Shown here one piece after another: positions 49,011 through 58,825 of a stretch of 64,000 bases of DNA (positions are counted from its first letter, which is position 1; each line of letters begins with the position of its first letter). The position numbers and the translations under genes were made by a program. Source of the stretch: Tetraselmis striata. Its lineage: Eukaryota; Chlorophyta; Chlorodendrophyceae; Chlorodendrales; Chlorodendraceae. Where the stretch lies: NCBI GenBank assembly GCA_006384855.1, contig VCJN01002769.1, positions 62,001 through 126,000 on the forward strand. Reading direction: 5' to 3'. Below the pieces are notes generated by a model. That model searched no databases and was not told the DNA's origin. It saw only the letters and a program-made list of their open reading frames with translations.

Positions 49011-51119
49011 GCGGTACTGAAAAGTGGATTGCAGCTCAACCATGGTAATTACCCAACGCTTGCAAGACGTATGCCGTCAGTTCTAAAGGGATGATATCCG
49101 CCGTTGGCAATCGGGTTTTATGCGGAATGACGAAGGCCCCATGCAAGTCGCCAGCGTCCTGCTCGATATTATTGCGGCTCGTCGCCAAGCGCGAGGCCTA
49201 CTATGCTACTTAGATGCGCGGGATTTATCGACTTTAGGCATATGACACCGTACCTCATGAGCAAAAATCCTAGAACTGCAAGCCATAGGAGTTACATGTC
49301 ATATGCTTACCATCCTTACAATTCATATAGGGTTTTATGGTACATGTCAAGACAGGGGTGGCCCCGGGAGTAACAATATCATACCCCACACCCATAGAGC
49401 GTGGCCTCCGACATAGAGGGTGCCCCGCTTCCCCCATCATATTTTATATATTTGTTTACGACATATTCGATGGGGCGATAGAAAATGTAGCATGGTGTGA
49501 TGTATCAAAGTGCACAGACACATCAACGGCAAGGCAACCACTACGGGTGCGAGGTCAATAATACGCGGACGACGTTGCTGGTCTCACATGCTCGTTCGAT
49601 GACATGCATGCCATGTTCATCGCCCACTTATTCCATTAGGCGAAGGATCGCGGTTATGGGTACTTGTGGGGTGATGGCAGTAAGCCGATATTCCGACGAC
49701 GATATCGTGTTACGCGAACAAGCTGCGCTTGCCCTATGGCAGCTTGGGGGGTAACGAGTGCCGGTCGTAAATGAATATAGGTATTCGGGTACCGTCATTA
49801 ACGCGGATTAGGTAGCGGCACAGAGTTAACAACCTTATTAAGACGGGTAAGCGCGCCACTGAGGCCCTCGATTCGATATAGGTCCGCTCACGGGGCATGC
49901 ACAATTCCTATTAATGTGCGTGTGTGTCGATGAAACATGTATACAACCGGTTCTAACTTACGGGTGTGAAGTATGGTGGGTGGATAGAACTAGCGACTCA
50001 AGTAAATTACAAAACGTACTCAATCAGTGCTTGCAGTGCCGCATTGCTGGGGTGGATAAAAACTCCCCTACTTGGGTGGCCACCGCACCAATGATGCGGG
50101 AATTGGATATTGCGCCCATAGAGGCTACGGCCGCTGCGGCTCGGGCTCGGGCGTTCGGTATAAGCATCCGACTTGAATACATGTATAACTTATTCAGTAG
50201 ATGAACCAAGTCGGGCGCGCTCTAACACGTGGACGTCGGGGACTGTGCGGTGGTTAGATCGACTAGCTAGGGCGAACGTACGGCTAACTAAGGGGAACAA
50301 GCGCGTCTGGCAATTCGAAATCACAGGTGCGAGACGCGTTGTCGCCAAGTAACCCCGCCGACGGCGTCGCATAGGGCGTCACGAACCCGTTGGGCAATCG
50401 ATGCCATCAATAACTCGACACACGCGAGCGGATAGGAACAAGAACTTGTTCCAGACGCTTGTTAATACATGTACGTCATTTAGTAGATCAGCCAAGTCGG
50501 TTGCACCCTAACACGTGGACGTCGGGGACTGCAGTGCGGTGGCTAGATCGACTAGCTAGAGCGAATGTAGGGCTAGTTGAGGGGGCACACCTTCCCCTTG
50601 AGTGGAGGTCGCTAGCTGCGCGCGATGCCGCTAAGCTAGTAAAGGCATCGGTATGGGCGCGTCGCGAATCGTCGGGAGCGATAGCACGCACCAAAACCTG
50701 GGGTAGATGCCTATGCGTCTTGTGTGTCAAACCCGTTGCCATAGTACGCGGTACGGGTGTCCCCGCGGAGGTTGTGGCCGGGCTGCACACTATGATACAA
50801 CTACGCACCCGAGTATCCCCCCCCACCCCCCCCCCCCCCCCCCCCCCACCCCACCCCCCTCCGATTGGCCCGGATTCATGCCATGCCTAGGCGGTTCGTT
50901 GAGCACTGCCATGCATGTGGCTGAGGTGAATATGAGACTATTGAACATATGTTGGTGGAGTGCCCGCGATATAATACTTGATATCTGTTGGTGGCACGCC
51001 GCATATTGTTGTAACGCTGCACCGCAGATCGGATAATGCCGTCATAAATTGGTGGTTCCGGAGTTTAGGTATTTTATTAGTATACTAGTCAGGTTATTGC
51101 GTCAACATCCGAGGACTTA

Positions 51120-52178
51120 ACTGCCTTTATTGTGGGCGGCGTCCCTCTCTCCCTTCACGGCGGCCTGGATTTTACTGGGAATGGGGAATTTTTCCAGCTA
51201 TGGCGTCGGCCGCTCCTTCGCAATGTTTTTTTGCTGCACACCATGTATCCCGACGAAATGCTGTGCTCCGCAGGATGGGGCTTGCCCCAACTCGTATTAC
51301 TCGAATGGCGCGCCAATGCCCAAACCGTTAGGGCAGCCCTTTCGTGGTCATTGCCGGGTATTTTGATGGCAGTGCTTTAGCCGTGATTGAATAGTGTTAG
51401 AAATTCCGCCACTAGCCTCCGATTATATAGTCTTGCATGATGCTTCGGCAATATTAGCTTGATGACAAAAACGGAGCGTCGCCTACCTACCCAACCCTTT
51501 CCGTTATAACTGGATCACTGCCCAAACGGCCGTCGTGGAGACGCTGCAAGGGTTTACCTGCTGCCAGTCCTGTCCTGGGGGCGAGAAAAATGGCGCCGGA
51601 TTTTTTTGGAGTATGTTGGGCTGTAATTGGCGAAACGAGTGGTAGTTCGTTATCAAACGTTTGGTAGCCGTATAGTATTCGTTGTTTCGAAGTCGTAAAG
51701 CCGCGACCCGTTGAACATAATCGGAATTCTAAAAAGGATTGATGCTGTGGGATCACCCGCCGTGTACTTGTACCAAGGTACATCAAGGCGGACCGCCGCG
51801 GTCCGTCTCGTCGCGCGCGGCGGCTGGCACGCCGCGCGCAAGCAGCTGTTTTCGTCGTCGTGCGCAGCGTGTATTCCTTATACAGGGTACCGCCCGCGCG
51901 GCATGTGCCATCATACTCGACCAGGCTCATCCACTCGCCCATCCTCCACTTCCTTGGCCTGCTACAGCCCAGTCCCGCAGCACGAGCCCTCTGCGCACCC
52001 CGTGTGCAGCCAACTGATCCCTCACCTCCACTGTTCTGGTACACACAGTCGTCTCTCCCGCTGTGCGGAGACCATCGACCAGCCGGAGTGAGCCCAGCGT
52101 TGTCCTGCGTCCCCGCGGCCGGCCACCATCGTCGCGGAGCGAGTCGTCCGGACCTCTCCACGCGCAACACAGGCAGCC
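51120..52178. other. LINE-like tail and flank of the small gene
   Basis: At 51130-51380 a plus frame (PDEMLCSAGWGLPQLVLLEW) looks like further retroelement debris. From 51500 to 52178 I see no gene; it would be the upstream region of the tentative gene starting at 52179. Confidence 0.4.
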
Positions 52179-55100
52179 ATGGTGACCTGCCTCTTCACAG
52201 AGGAGTTTGGGCGCCTGAGCCTGGGGTGCTCACCTCACAGGTGCGTTTGCTGTCACCTGCGCGCCACTCTTACGACCCTCGAACGTAGCAGCCGCATGCC
52301 CGCATTTGCGTTGGAACCTGCCGAGCCTTGAGGCTTGCTTGCGACTCCCGCATGCCGAGTCACAGGGCAGGTTAGCCGGCTGTAGACCGCATGCGAGCGC
52401 GCCACCACGCGCCTCCCTTCACGTACCCGCAGCGCGCGCTGATGTAATTCACACCGCCAGGCGGGCGCGGTATTTATGTTGTTGTACAATCCTTTTAGTA
52501 TGCTCGTAGTACTCGTATACCAGCTGTGCGTATGTGCCCCTACCAGCCACATGTCCCGTACCAGTACAAGTACTGTGGCTTTTGTTGCTTATTGCCTTTC
52601 TGATGTAATTATTCACACCAGTAGCGACTACATCCAGGTACTGGCGCGCATGACGATAGTAGGTTCTAGCGATCGTTTTACTTTGTTCACACCGCACGAT
52701 TAATACCCAGTCCTTTTTTTGGTGATTTCCTGATATCGCCTGCTGCTGCTAGCTCTCGTAATTAATACCCAGTTATAGTGCGAGTACACTCGATAAATAC
52801 TGCTGCACTACCGGTAGGGGGTCCTGCTGGTAGGGGTAGTCGGGTACCACCGTACCCGTCAGTACTAACCAGTCCTACCAGTACTATACCGCTGACGTTG
52901 TACTTAGCGGTAGTCTTTTGTTGCTTGCGCTTTTGTAATTCAAACCAGTACTGGTACCCGCCATGGAGCCATGTAATCTCCCTAAATGCAGTAGCAGGAT
53001 CTTTACTCGCGCCATCGTTGCTGCTGCTCTGCTGATGACGGTCATTGTCATCACGCACAAAGGATTTGAGTGTGTACGGGTGTATCTAAGGTCGAAATTA
53101 AGTTGTCACAGCGACCTACGATGTAATTTCGACCTTAGATTTGAGATGTGTACCATCTAAGGTCGAAATTAGAGCATATCGCATACCCGGCGGATAATAT
53201 TAAGAAAGATTTATGCTCGCTCGTAGCTGCCGCCTGTATATTACATGAGTGTACATAATTCCGAGTCTTCATACGATGATTACCTACCGTAAGTATGCTG
53301 AACACCAGCCAAGTTGAAGAAAACGGCCGGGGTTCCTTCAGCATCGGCCCCGAGGCTCTGCTACCACTTTTCGGCATTTTAATTGAGGCTGTAGAGGACC
53401 TTTCTGATTGTCTCTTTTTTTTCGTGATTTCCTGATATCGGCTTCTGCTGCTAGCTCATGTAAATTAATTAAGGCTGTTCAGGGAAAATGTCCTGGTTCA
53501 GCCAATCGCCCCTCCCCCCCCCCCCCCCCCCCCCGCTCCTTTGTTACGATGAAAAATGCATTCTGCTACCCCTATACCGCTGCTATATTACCGTAGTGAA
53601 TAATATCACCGCTGTTAGTTCTGTTTGTAGTGAGCCTATGTTTAAAGCCCTGATGTAAGTAAATAAAATATAAAATAAAATATATGTAGTATTACCGTAA
53701 TTGCAATTAATTTAATGCTGCAGGAGGTCAACACTATACAAGTCTCGTACGCGAGAGGTCCCGGTATCGACTCCTGTCCGATCTATTTTCGGCAATATCG
53801 TCCCGGCGTGTCCTGGGTTTTCCCGGTTGATGCATTAGCCCTTCGTGGTTCGAATGAGGCAATGGTCTCTACGGGCTATGCCAGACCTACGACTGCAGTT
53901 GGCCCAAGAGGTCAAGTGCTGGGGCGGCTTTGGCCGATGTCTCGGGGCGAACTTTCCTTAACTTACTTTTTCAAACCGCCCAACGGCCTGTATAGGTAAA
54001 AGTGGCACGGGTAAAAGGCTAAACGCGGCTGCTAAAAATATAAAAGTGGCCATGAACGGCTTAAATATAAGAGTGGCACGCGCAACTTGGTAGGATTAAT
54101 TATTCGGTACTGCTGGCACCAGTACGCCAGTAGTCTCTTTTTGCTAACGCTTTTGTAATCCAAACCAGTACGCCAGGACTTACTGCCCTTCTTGTAATTC
54201 ACACCAGTACGCCAGGACTCGTACGATGATGTTTGCATGATGTTTGCGCGCGGGTGCGGGCGGTTTTATATTGTCGCCAGGTTTTATATATGTACTCTGT
54301 ATAGCTGGATCAGGATTGTTGCAGGCCGCTTTTACTTCATGTAAAAGCGGCTTATGTATTTTCTCGCTATTGGTATGTTTCCTGATCGCCTTTTGCAGCT
54401 GGCTCATGTAACACTATATGCTCTTATCCGCTCTAGTTTGTAGCGCCACCACCGCTTCCCGATTTAGCGACTTACTCGCTACTTATAGGGCTCGAAAATA
54501 GTAATTATCCCTTATTGTGCTGTCTTCAGCCGCGGTCTTCGATATTTTGTAGTACTAATTAAGGATTAGTGCTGCTGTCGGGTAGTCGCTAATCCTTACA
54601 TGCCTATCTGGCGCTTGTGTATAAATTCACAAGCGATTATGAGATATAGTACTATTTAAAATCCATTTTAGTGCCTATCAGACGGCGTAGATTCGTCGTC
54701 TGACATAACGTTTTCGAAGATGCTTCCCTCGGCCAGGGAGCTCCCTCGCGCACATGTGGACGGGTGACCCGGACTCTCAGCCGGGCGCGCAACGTTCATG
54801 CGTTCCACCTCGCGCGGGCTGCGGGCCGTTTTTTGAGCGGCTTGAGGGGCTCAACCTAAATCTTGGAGGGCAGCCGAAGTAACCACCTAATACTGGCTGG
54901 TTTTATCCTTGGACTTGTTACTAGCGCATACGCAGTGTTCACTAGCAGGGAATAAGAACACGAGTAAAATATTGTCGCCCTCTCGCGTGCGCTCTGTCTG
55001 TTCTTTGCACGCTGTACAACCTGGATGTCTTGTACCATTGCAACGGGCGGCGTGACAGAAGCCGCACAATGTGAGGAGACATTCTCACGAGATAGATACG

Positions 55101-55588
55101 ATACACTCAAAGTGTGTCCTCCAAGGATCCTTCGTACTTTTGATAGGGCCCGGCTATCAAAGCTACCTCCTTACACAGATGGTATGATTGTACACTCATA
55201 TGGTTCGGTCGCGGGTTTCCTCGTCTCTAACTTTAATTTGTTTGAGTCGTGTGGTGTAGTCCATATTGTGTCTGTTGTACTGATCCTGGCGGTGGATATG
55301 TGGCATGCGGCAGGTCGCTCAGACCCTACGCCGCGACACTGACCCTAAACGCCTCTGTCCCATGCTTACAGCGTGGCGCAGGTGCAGTTCGGGGGAACGT
55401 ATAGCCCCGTGGCGGCAAAGACGCCGCCGTTCCAGAACATCACGCCCCCTGGGATGCGAAACAAGCCCCGCTTTCTGACAGTGGAGATTCCCAACGGTAT
55501 CACCGACGACACGGGCTCTGATGCCTACCAGCGGATGGGGTCTTCCGGAGACAGTCCCTCCACACCCTGGGCGATAGGGCCCTACTGA
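52179..55588 (+). CDS. Tentative two-exon small protein, unrecognised
   Basis: Proposed exons 52179-52240 (MVTCLFTEEFGRLSLGCSPH, donor AG|GTGCGT) and 55372-55588 (acceptor CTTACAG, starting VAQVQFGGTYSPVAAKTPPF and ending STPWAIGPY with TGA). The phases fit (2 then 1), giving about 92 residues. A TGTAA poly(A) signal lies about 330 bp past the stop. The 3.1-kb intron is filled with repeats: families A and B, microrepeat D, a C20 run and a copy of a retroelement 3' end. I do not recognise the protein: no signal peptide, no membrane segment, Pro/Gly-rich second half. Additional exons inside the intron are possible. The second exon looks more protein-like than the first. Confidence 0.4.
53085..53171. 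repeat. Inverted repeat cluster TCTAAGGTCGAAATTA
   Basis: The 16-mer occurs at 53085-53100 and 53155-53170 in plus sense and at 53123-53138 in reverse complement, so a hairpin can form either way. No protein is associated. Confidence 0.85.
53388..53460 (+). repeat. Dispersed repeat family B, copy 2
   Basis: GCTGTAGAGGACCTTTCTGA, GTGATTTCCTGATATCG, GCTAGCTCATG; matches 6304-6380. Partial 3' copies lie at 52717-52758 and 54369-54412. Confidence 0.7.
53606..53690 (+). repeat. Retroelement 3' UTR fragment, copy 2
   Basis: GTTAGTTCTGTTT, then AAAGCCCTGATGTAA and an A-rich tail, as at the 3' end of the nuclease-like ORF near 37770-37837. Confidence 0.6.
53720..53971 (+). repeat. SINE-like repeat family A, copy 4 (longest)
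   Basis: It starts GCAGGAGGTCAACACTATAC and ends CGGGGCGAACTTTCC with a T-rich stretch. GGTATCGACTCC at 53763-53774 is one insertion away from the Pol III B-box (GGTTCGANTCC), suggesting a tRNA-derived head. Confidence 0.75.
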
Positions 55589-56558
55589 AGCGTGGATTGG
55601 GCTCTATGCGCGACGCAGAATGTGATCGCCAAGACTTCAGGCTTGGACATTCGCTGAACGGAAAGGTGGAGCTGAATATAAGAATGGAGACATGCAACGC
55701 GTGATTGCATCAGCGGCAGCAGTGGCAGCGGCAGCAGCAGGAGCAGTGGGAGCAGGGATGGGTGTGAGGCCGCAAATCAGGTCGGCCATGTCTTGGGTAT
55801 CAATAACGTTCGAAAACACCTGGCTACGGTGTGCTATCCTACCGTATACCTAAACAATCATATGTCATCGAGCTGCAACACGCTCGTGATGAACTATGTG
55901 TTTAAAATACACCGCATGTAATGTGTTGAAACACCGCAGCACCACATTGCAGCGACACTGGTGATCCCTCGCCCACGGCATCTCTCATGAGAGAGGATCA
56001 TCCACCCCCCTGCCTGGGCAGGTGCTTGGTGTGACCAGGCTTACGCAGCGGAGCTCACTGATATAATTGTCAGAATGTGCGTTGCCCCGGCCTCTGCACC
56101 TGAATTGCGTTTGCAGCTTTGTTTGGAGCCGTCATGGTAAGTAGTATGGGGAATGGGCCCTCGACTAGCGCAGCTGCACTTGAAATGCCCCTGCTCTCCG
56201 AATGGGTACCGGAGTTGACACCCATACGATCACCCCATGCCCCCAGCTATAGAAACCACAGCGGATAGGGGACTGCTCGCCAGCGTATAGACATGCATGC
56301 AGGTATTTGAGCATCGAATCAAATCAATGTGACGTTCTGATTCAGGATAATTTACCAGTCCAGCGGCCGCACTTGTCTTTATACCTTCACTGCATACCAT
56401 GCCGGTGCGACAGACAATATACTCTGTGAAGTACTAATATCCTAGTGACTAATCAGAAGCTCCTCCTTGTGCCCCGTGCTATGCAGAGGGATAATGCACC
56501 GCGACCACTGGCGGGGCCCCGTTTAAATACATTGCGACATCATGTCAGATTTCCAATA
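55589..56558. other. Spacer after the small gene
   Basis: A TGTAA signal lies at 55917-55921. A GCAGCAG-type simple repeat lies at about 55712-55745. No gene is supported. Confidence 0.5.
55917..55921 (+). terminator. TGTAA poly(A) signal of the tentative small gene
   Basis: TGTAA in plus sense about 330 bp past the stop at 55588. Weak support on its own. Confidence 0.35.
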
Positions 56559-56627
56559 GCATGGCAAACACATCGGCAAAGGCGGGAATAGTGACAAGCT
56601 TCATGGCAGGGCCCGCCAGCGGCAGAC

Positions 56628-57282
56628 ATGTCGCCGAGTTGGGCTGCCGCTGGCGATGCGGCCGAGGGCTGGCCTACGCTTGGCGATAGCCAGGCTGGGG
56701 AGAGCGGCGGGCAGGTAGCCGGCGCATCGGCAGCCACACCATCTGGACTTGCGCTCGCATTAGGCGGGTGTGAGGGCGTGCCGGATGCCAGCGGCTCGGA
56801 GGCTAAAGGCGCGACATCACCACGCCCACGGTAAGAGCTGCGGAATAGGCGGGATGGAGGGCGGGGGGGGGGGGGGGGGGGGGGGGGGGGGCGTGCAGCA
56901 ATATAATGCTGTGGTGCAGCTTTGCATTTTTACGACTTGCTTATTATTATGTCGCTATTGCATGTTCGGCCGACAGCATCCGACTGCAAAAGCTGGCACG
57001 AGCAACGCGCTCCCTGCCCCCGCTGCCGACGAGTTGCAGCCGGCCTCAAAAGAAGCAACGCCAGTCGCCAAGGGGGGCGGCCTTGCTGCGATGTAAGGTT
57101 GTTCTGGGCTTCTATTGTTTTCGGGTTGCTAATTATGTCGTCATGACGTCATCGCACGTTCGACCCACAGCAGCCCCCGATAGCAAAAGCTGGCACGAGC
57201 GACGCACCCCCTCGCCTTGCTGCCGACGAGTCGCAGCCGGCCTCAAATGAAGCGACGCCAGTTGCCAAGGTGGGCTGTTTTA
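56628..57282 (+). other. Ala/Gly/Pro-rich exons with a repeated exon cassette, copies 1-2
   Basis: A frame from 56628 (MSPSWAAAGDAAEGWPTLGD, then Gly/Ala/Ser-rich) ends at a good donor (CACG|GTAAGA, 56831). After a G29 run come two copies of a unit of about 190 bp, each with an acceptor-like CGACC(C)ACAG and an exon-like part of about 96 nt coding KAGTS.A.PxxAADE.QPAS, followed by CCAAGG. Copies at about 56979-57075 and 57175-57271. The intron-like parts also match (GTAAGG, GCTAATTATGTCG). Not recognised; probably part of a host gene with tandemly duplicated exons, or its remnant. Confidence 0.45.
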
Positions 57283-57441
57283 GTTGTCGGCTCAGTGCTA
57301 ATTATCCAGCGAAGCGTCGATTTTTCGGCGGTGAGCTTTATTGCCGTACTGGTACAGGTACCCGTCTTGTGCAGCGGATCGGGCCTATAGGTGCATGACT
57401 AAAGCGCTTATCTACTGTCATGTACTACTAAGTACTATAAT

Positions 57442-57482
57442 CCACCCACCCGCCCACCCACCCGCCCACCCGCCCGCCCACG
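57442..57482. repeat. CCCACCCG tandem repeat
   Basis: Short tandem array of CCCACCCG/CCCGCCCA units. Confidence 0.9.
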
Positions 57483-57606
57483 GTCCTTAAGTATACAGCC
57501 GTCCGATTACGATCTCACGGTTGGTAGGCTATGAAAACTGGTACTCGCTACTCGCTGCTGGTAGTGGGAAAAAAAACTGTTAGTCGCTACTTCAAAGCGC
57601 TGGCAA

Positions 57607-58386
57607 GGCCAGTGAGATTTAATTGTCGGTTTTAGGCCCCCCCCCCCCCCCCCCCTCCGATTTGCACCCCCCCTCCAGAAATTCTGTAGCTGGGTAATAT
57701 TCTATTTTAAAGTACTGTGCACCGTACTGCCAGCCCGCAAACTGCGTTACAAGCGCCTGTGTGTTCAGTTTAGGGATGGCTGAGTGCCGCCGTCGCTTTC
57801 GCCCCGAGCCTGTGACTATGTCCTCGTGCTCCACGCACACAATCGTCACTTGCTCCACGAGATCAAAGGACAGCTCCGGGTCTATGTCCTTCGCCACATG
57901 CCGCATCAGCTCAGAGCAAGTGTGTGCTTGTAGCCAGTGGTCGTCAAAGACATGCAGCGCTGCCCGCCCACCGAGTAGCCTGCCATCCCAGGTCACGGCC
58001 ACTTTCACAGTGCAGTTAGCGTTGCTTGCCAGCGCGCAGTTGGTACTAGCTCGACGACGACGCGGCCGCTTACGGACCCTATCTCCGGCGCTAGGAACCG
58101 GAGGCACAGGTTGGTGTATTGATGTTTCCTACTCAGGGTTGCAGCGGCGTGGAGGTGGCGGCGCGTACACACCCACACTACTCTGCGTCAGTGTGCGCAC
58201 GACAACAGTTCGCCATGTAACCATTAACATACATATTTACAATATTTGGCCCGGTTGCAGTAAGGTTGGGGAAGTACTGCCAATGTACTGGCTACACAAT
58301 TATCGGGGGGGTACTGAATAACCCCCCCCCCCCTCCGATTTCGGCCAGAAAAGGACCCTAAAACCGACAATTAAATCTCACTGGCC
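57607..58386 (-). mobile_element. 780-bp element with 30-bp terminal inverted repeats and its own ORF
   Basis: The left end GGCCAGTGAGATTTAATTGT..TTTTAGG (57607-57636) is repeated exactly as reverse complement at 58357-58386. CAA flanks both sides (57604-57606 and 58387-58389), compatible with a 3-bp target duplication. The minus strand codes an open frame of about 162 codons (57619-58107). It is basic near the start (VRKRPRRRRA), has a middle VKVAVTWDGRLLGGRAALHV with DPELSFDLVEQVTIVCVEHE, a second basic patch GSGRKRRRHSAIPKL, and ends GGGPKTDN with the stop inside the left inverted repeat. The upstream end of the frame follows TAG, so an exon start there is likely. I do not recognise the protein or the family; PIF/Harbinger is possible from the 3-bp duplication. 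Confidence 0.65.
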
Positions 58387-58582
58387 CAATGCAAACGCTC
58401 GCTGCTGGTAGCGACTACTCCAAAGCGCTGGCAATGCAATTCATGGAACTGTAGGCCAGTGATATAGAACCCGTTCTTTTAAAATTTTCTGAAAAATCGT
58501 CGACGCATCGCTGATTCAACTGTCAAGTTGCTTCATATATAATAATATATATTACCGCGCGTAATATTATAATTAATCAAAA

Positions 58583-58688
58583 GCAGGAGGGCGACACTAT
58601 ACAAGTCGTCTCGTACGTGAGAAGTCCCGGTATCGATTCCTGGCCGATGTATTTTCGGCAATATCGTCCCGGCGTGTCCTGGGTTTTC
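58583..58688 (+). repeat. SINE-like repeat family A, copy 5, left part
   Basis: It starts GCAGGAGGGCGACACTATAC like copy 4, contains the B-box-like GGTATCGATTCC (58629-58640), and is cut off at GGGTTTTC, where the DIRS-like element begins. It resumes at 62682. Confidence 0.8.
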
Positions 58689-58825
58689 GCAGCTAGACAG
58701 CGTAGATTTTGCATCAAAATTTACGGGGTCGGCTGGGACCGAAAGATCCAACGACATCGGCGACATCGGCGGGAGCCACCGGGTTACTCGGCCCGGCGGA
58801 GGTACACCCACGGGTGATGGCTGAC

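Larger units (their letters stand above)
45479..51110 (+). mobile_element. Degenerate APE-type LINE retrotransposon, interrupted by a hAT fragment
   Basis: Fragments occur in the usual LINE order on the plus strand. Endonuclease start LCVATLNVNGLSSKVED with VLLVQKT (45485-45590); endonuclease end TSDHFPV (about 46350); pre-RT EINACWARHYRELLRDP (about 47050); RT start TKQDGITAEAFELAI and RGISIMSAAMKLLM (47265-47540); after the insertion, QSGFMR and YLDARD (49110-49220), GLRHRGCPASPIIFYIF (49400-49455), the active site YADD in YADDVAGL (about 49561), and QPVLTYGCEVWWVDR (49930-). The tail has CHACG..ETIEHMLVECPRYN (50920-50980), a zinc-finger-like end common in LINEs. Stops and frameshifts are frequent, so it is long dead. 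A segment of about 100 bp is duplicated (50195-50300 and 50480-50590). Confidence 0.75.

Noticed and set aside
55025..55342. 105-codon plus-strand frame just before the second small-gene exon
   Set aside because: Some parts look protein-like (FDRARLSKLPPYTDG), but I could not place splice sites that join it in phase to either exon; left inside the intron.
57438..57485. Telomeric repeat
   Set aside because: The CCCACCCG units do not match the algal TTTTAGGG or TTTAGGG telomere repeat.
58583..58688. Functional tRNA gene
   Set aside because: Only a B-box-like word is present, with an extra base; no foldable cloverleaf and no A box. Treated as a SINE head.
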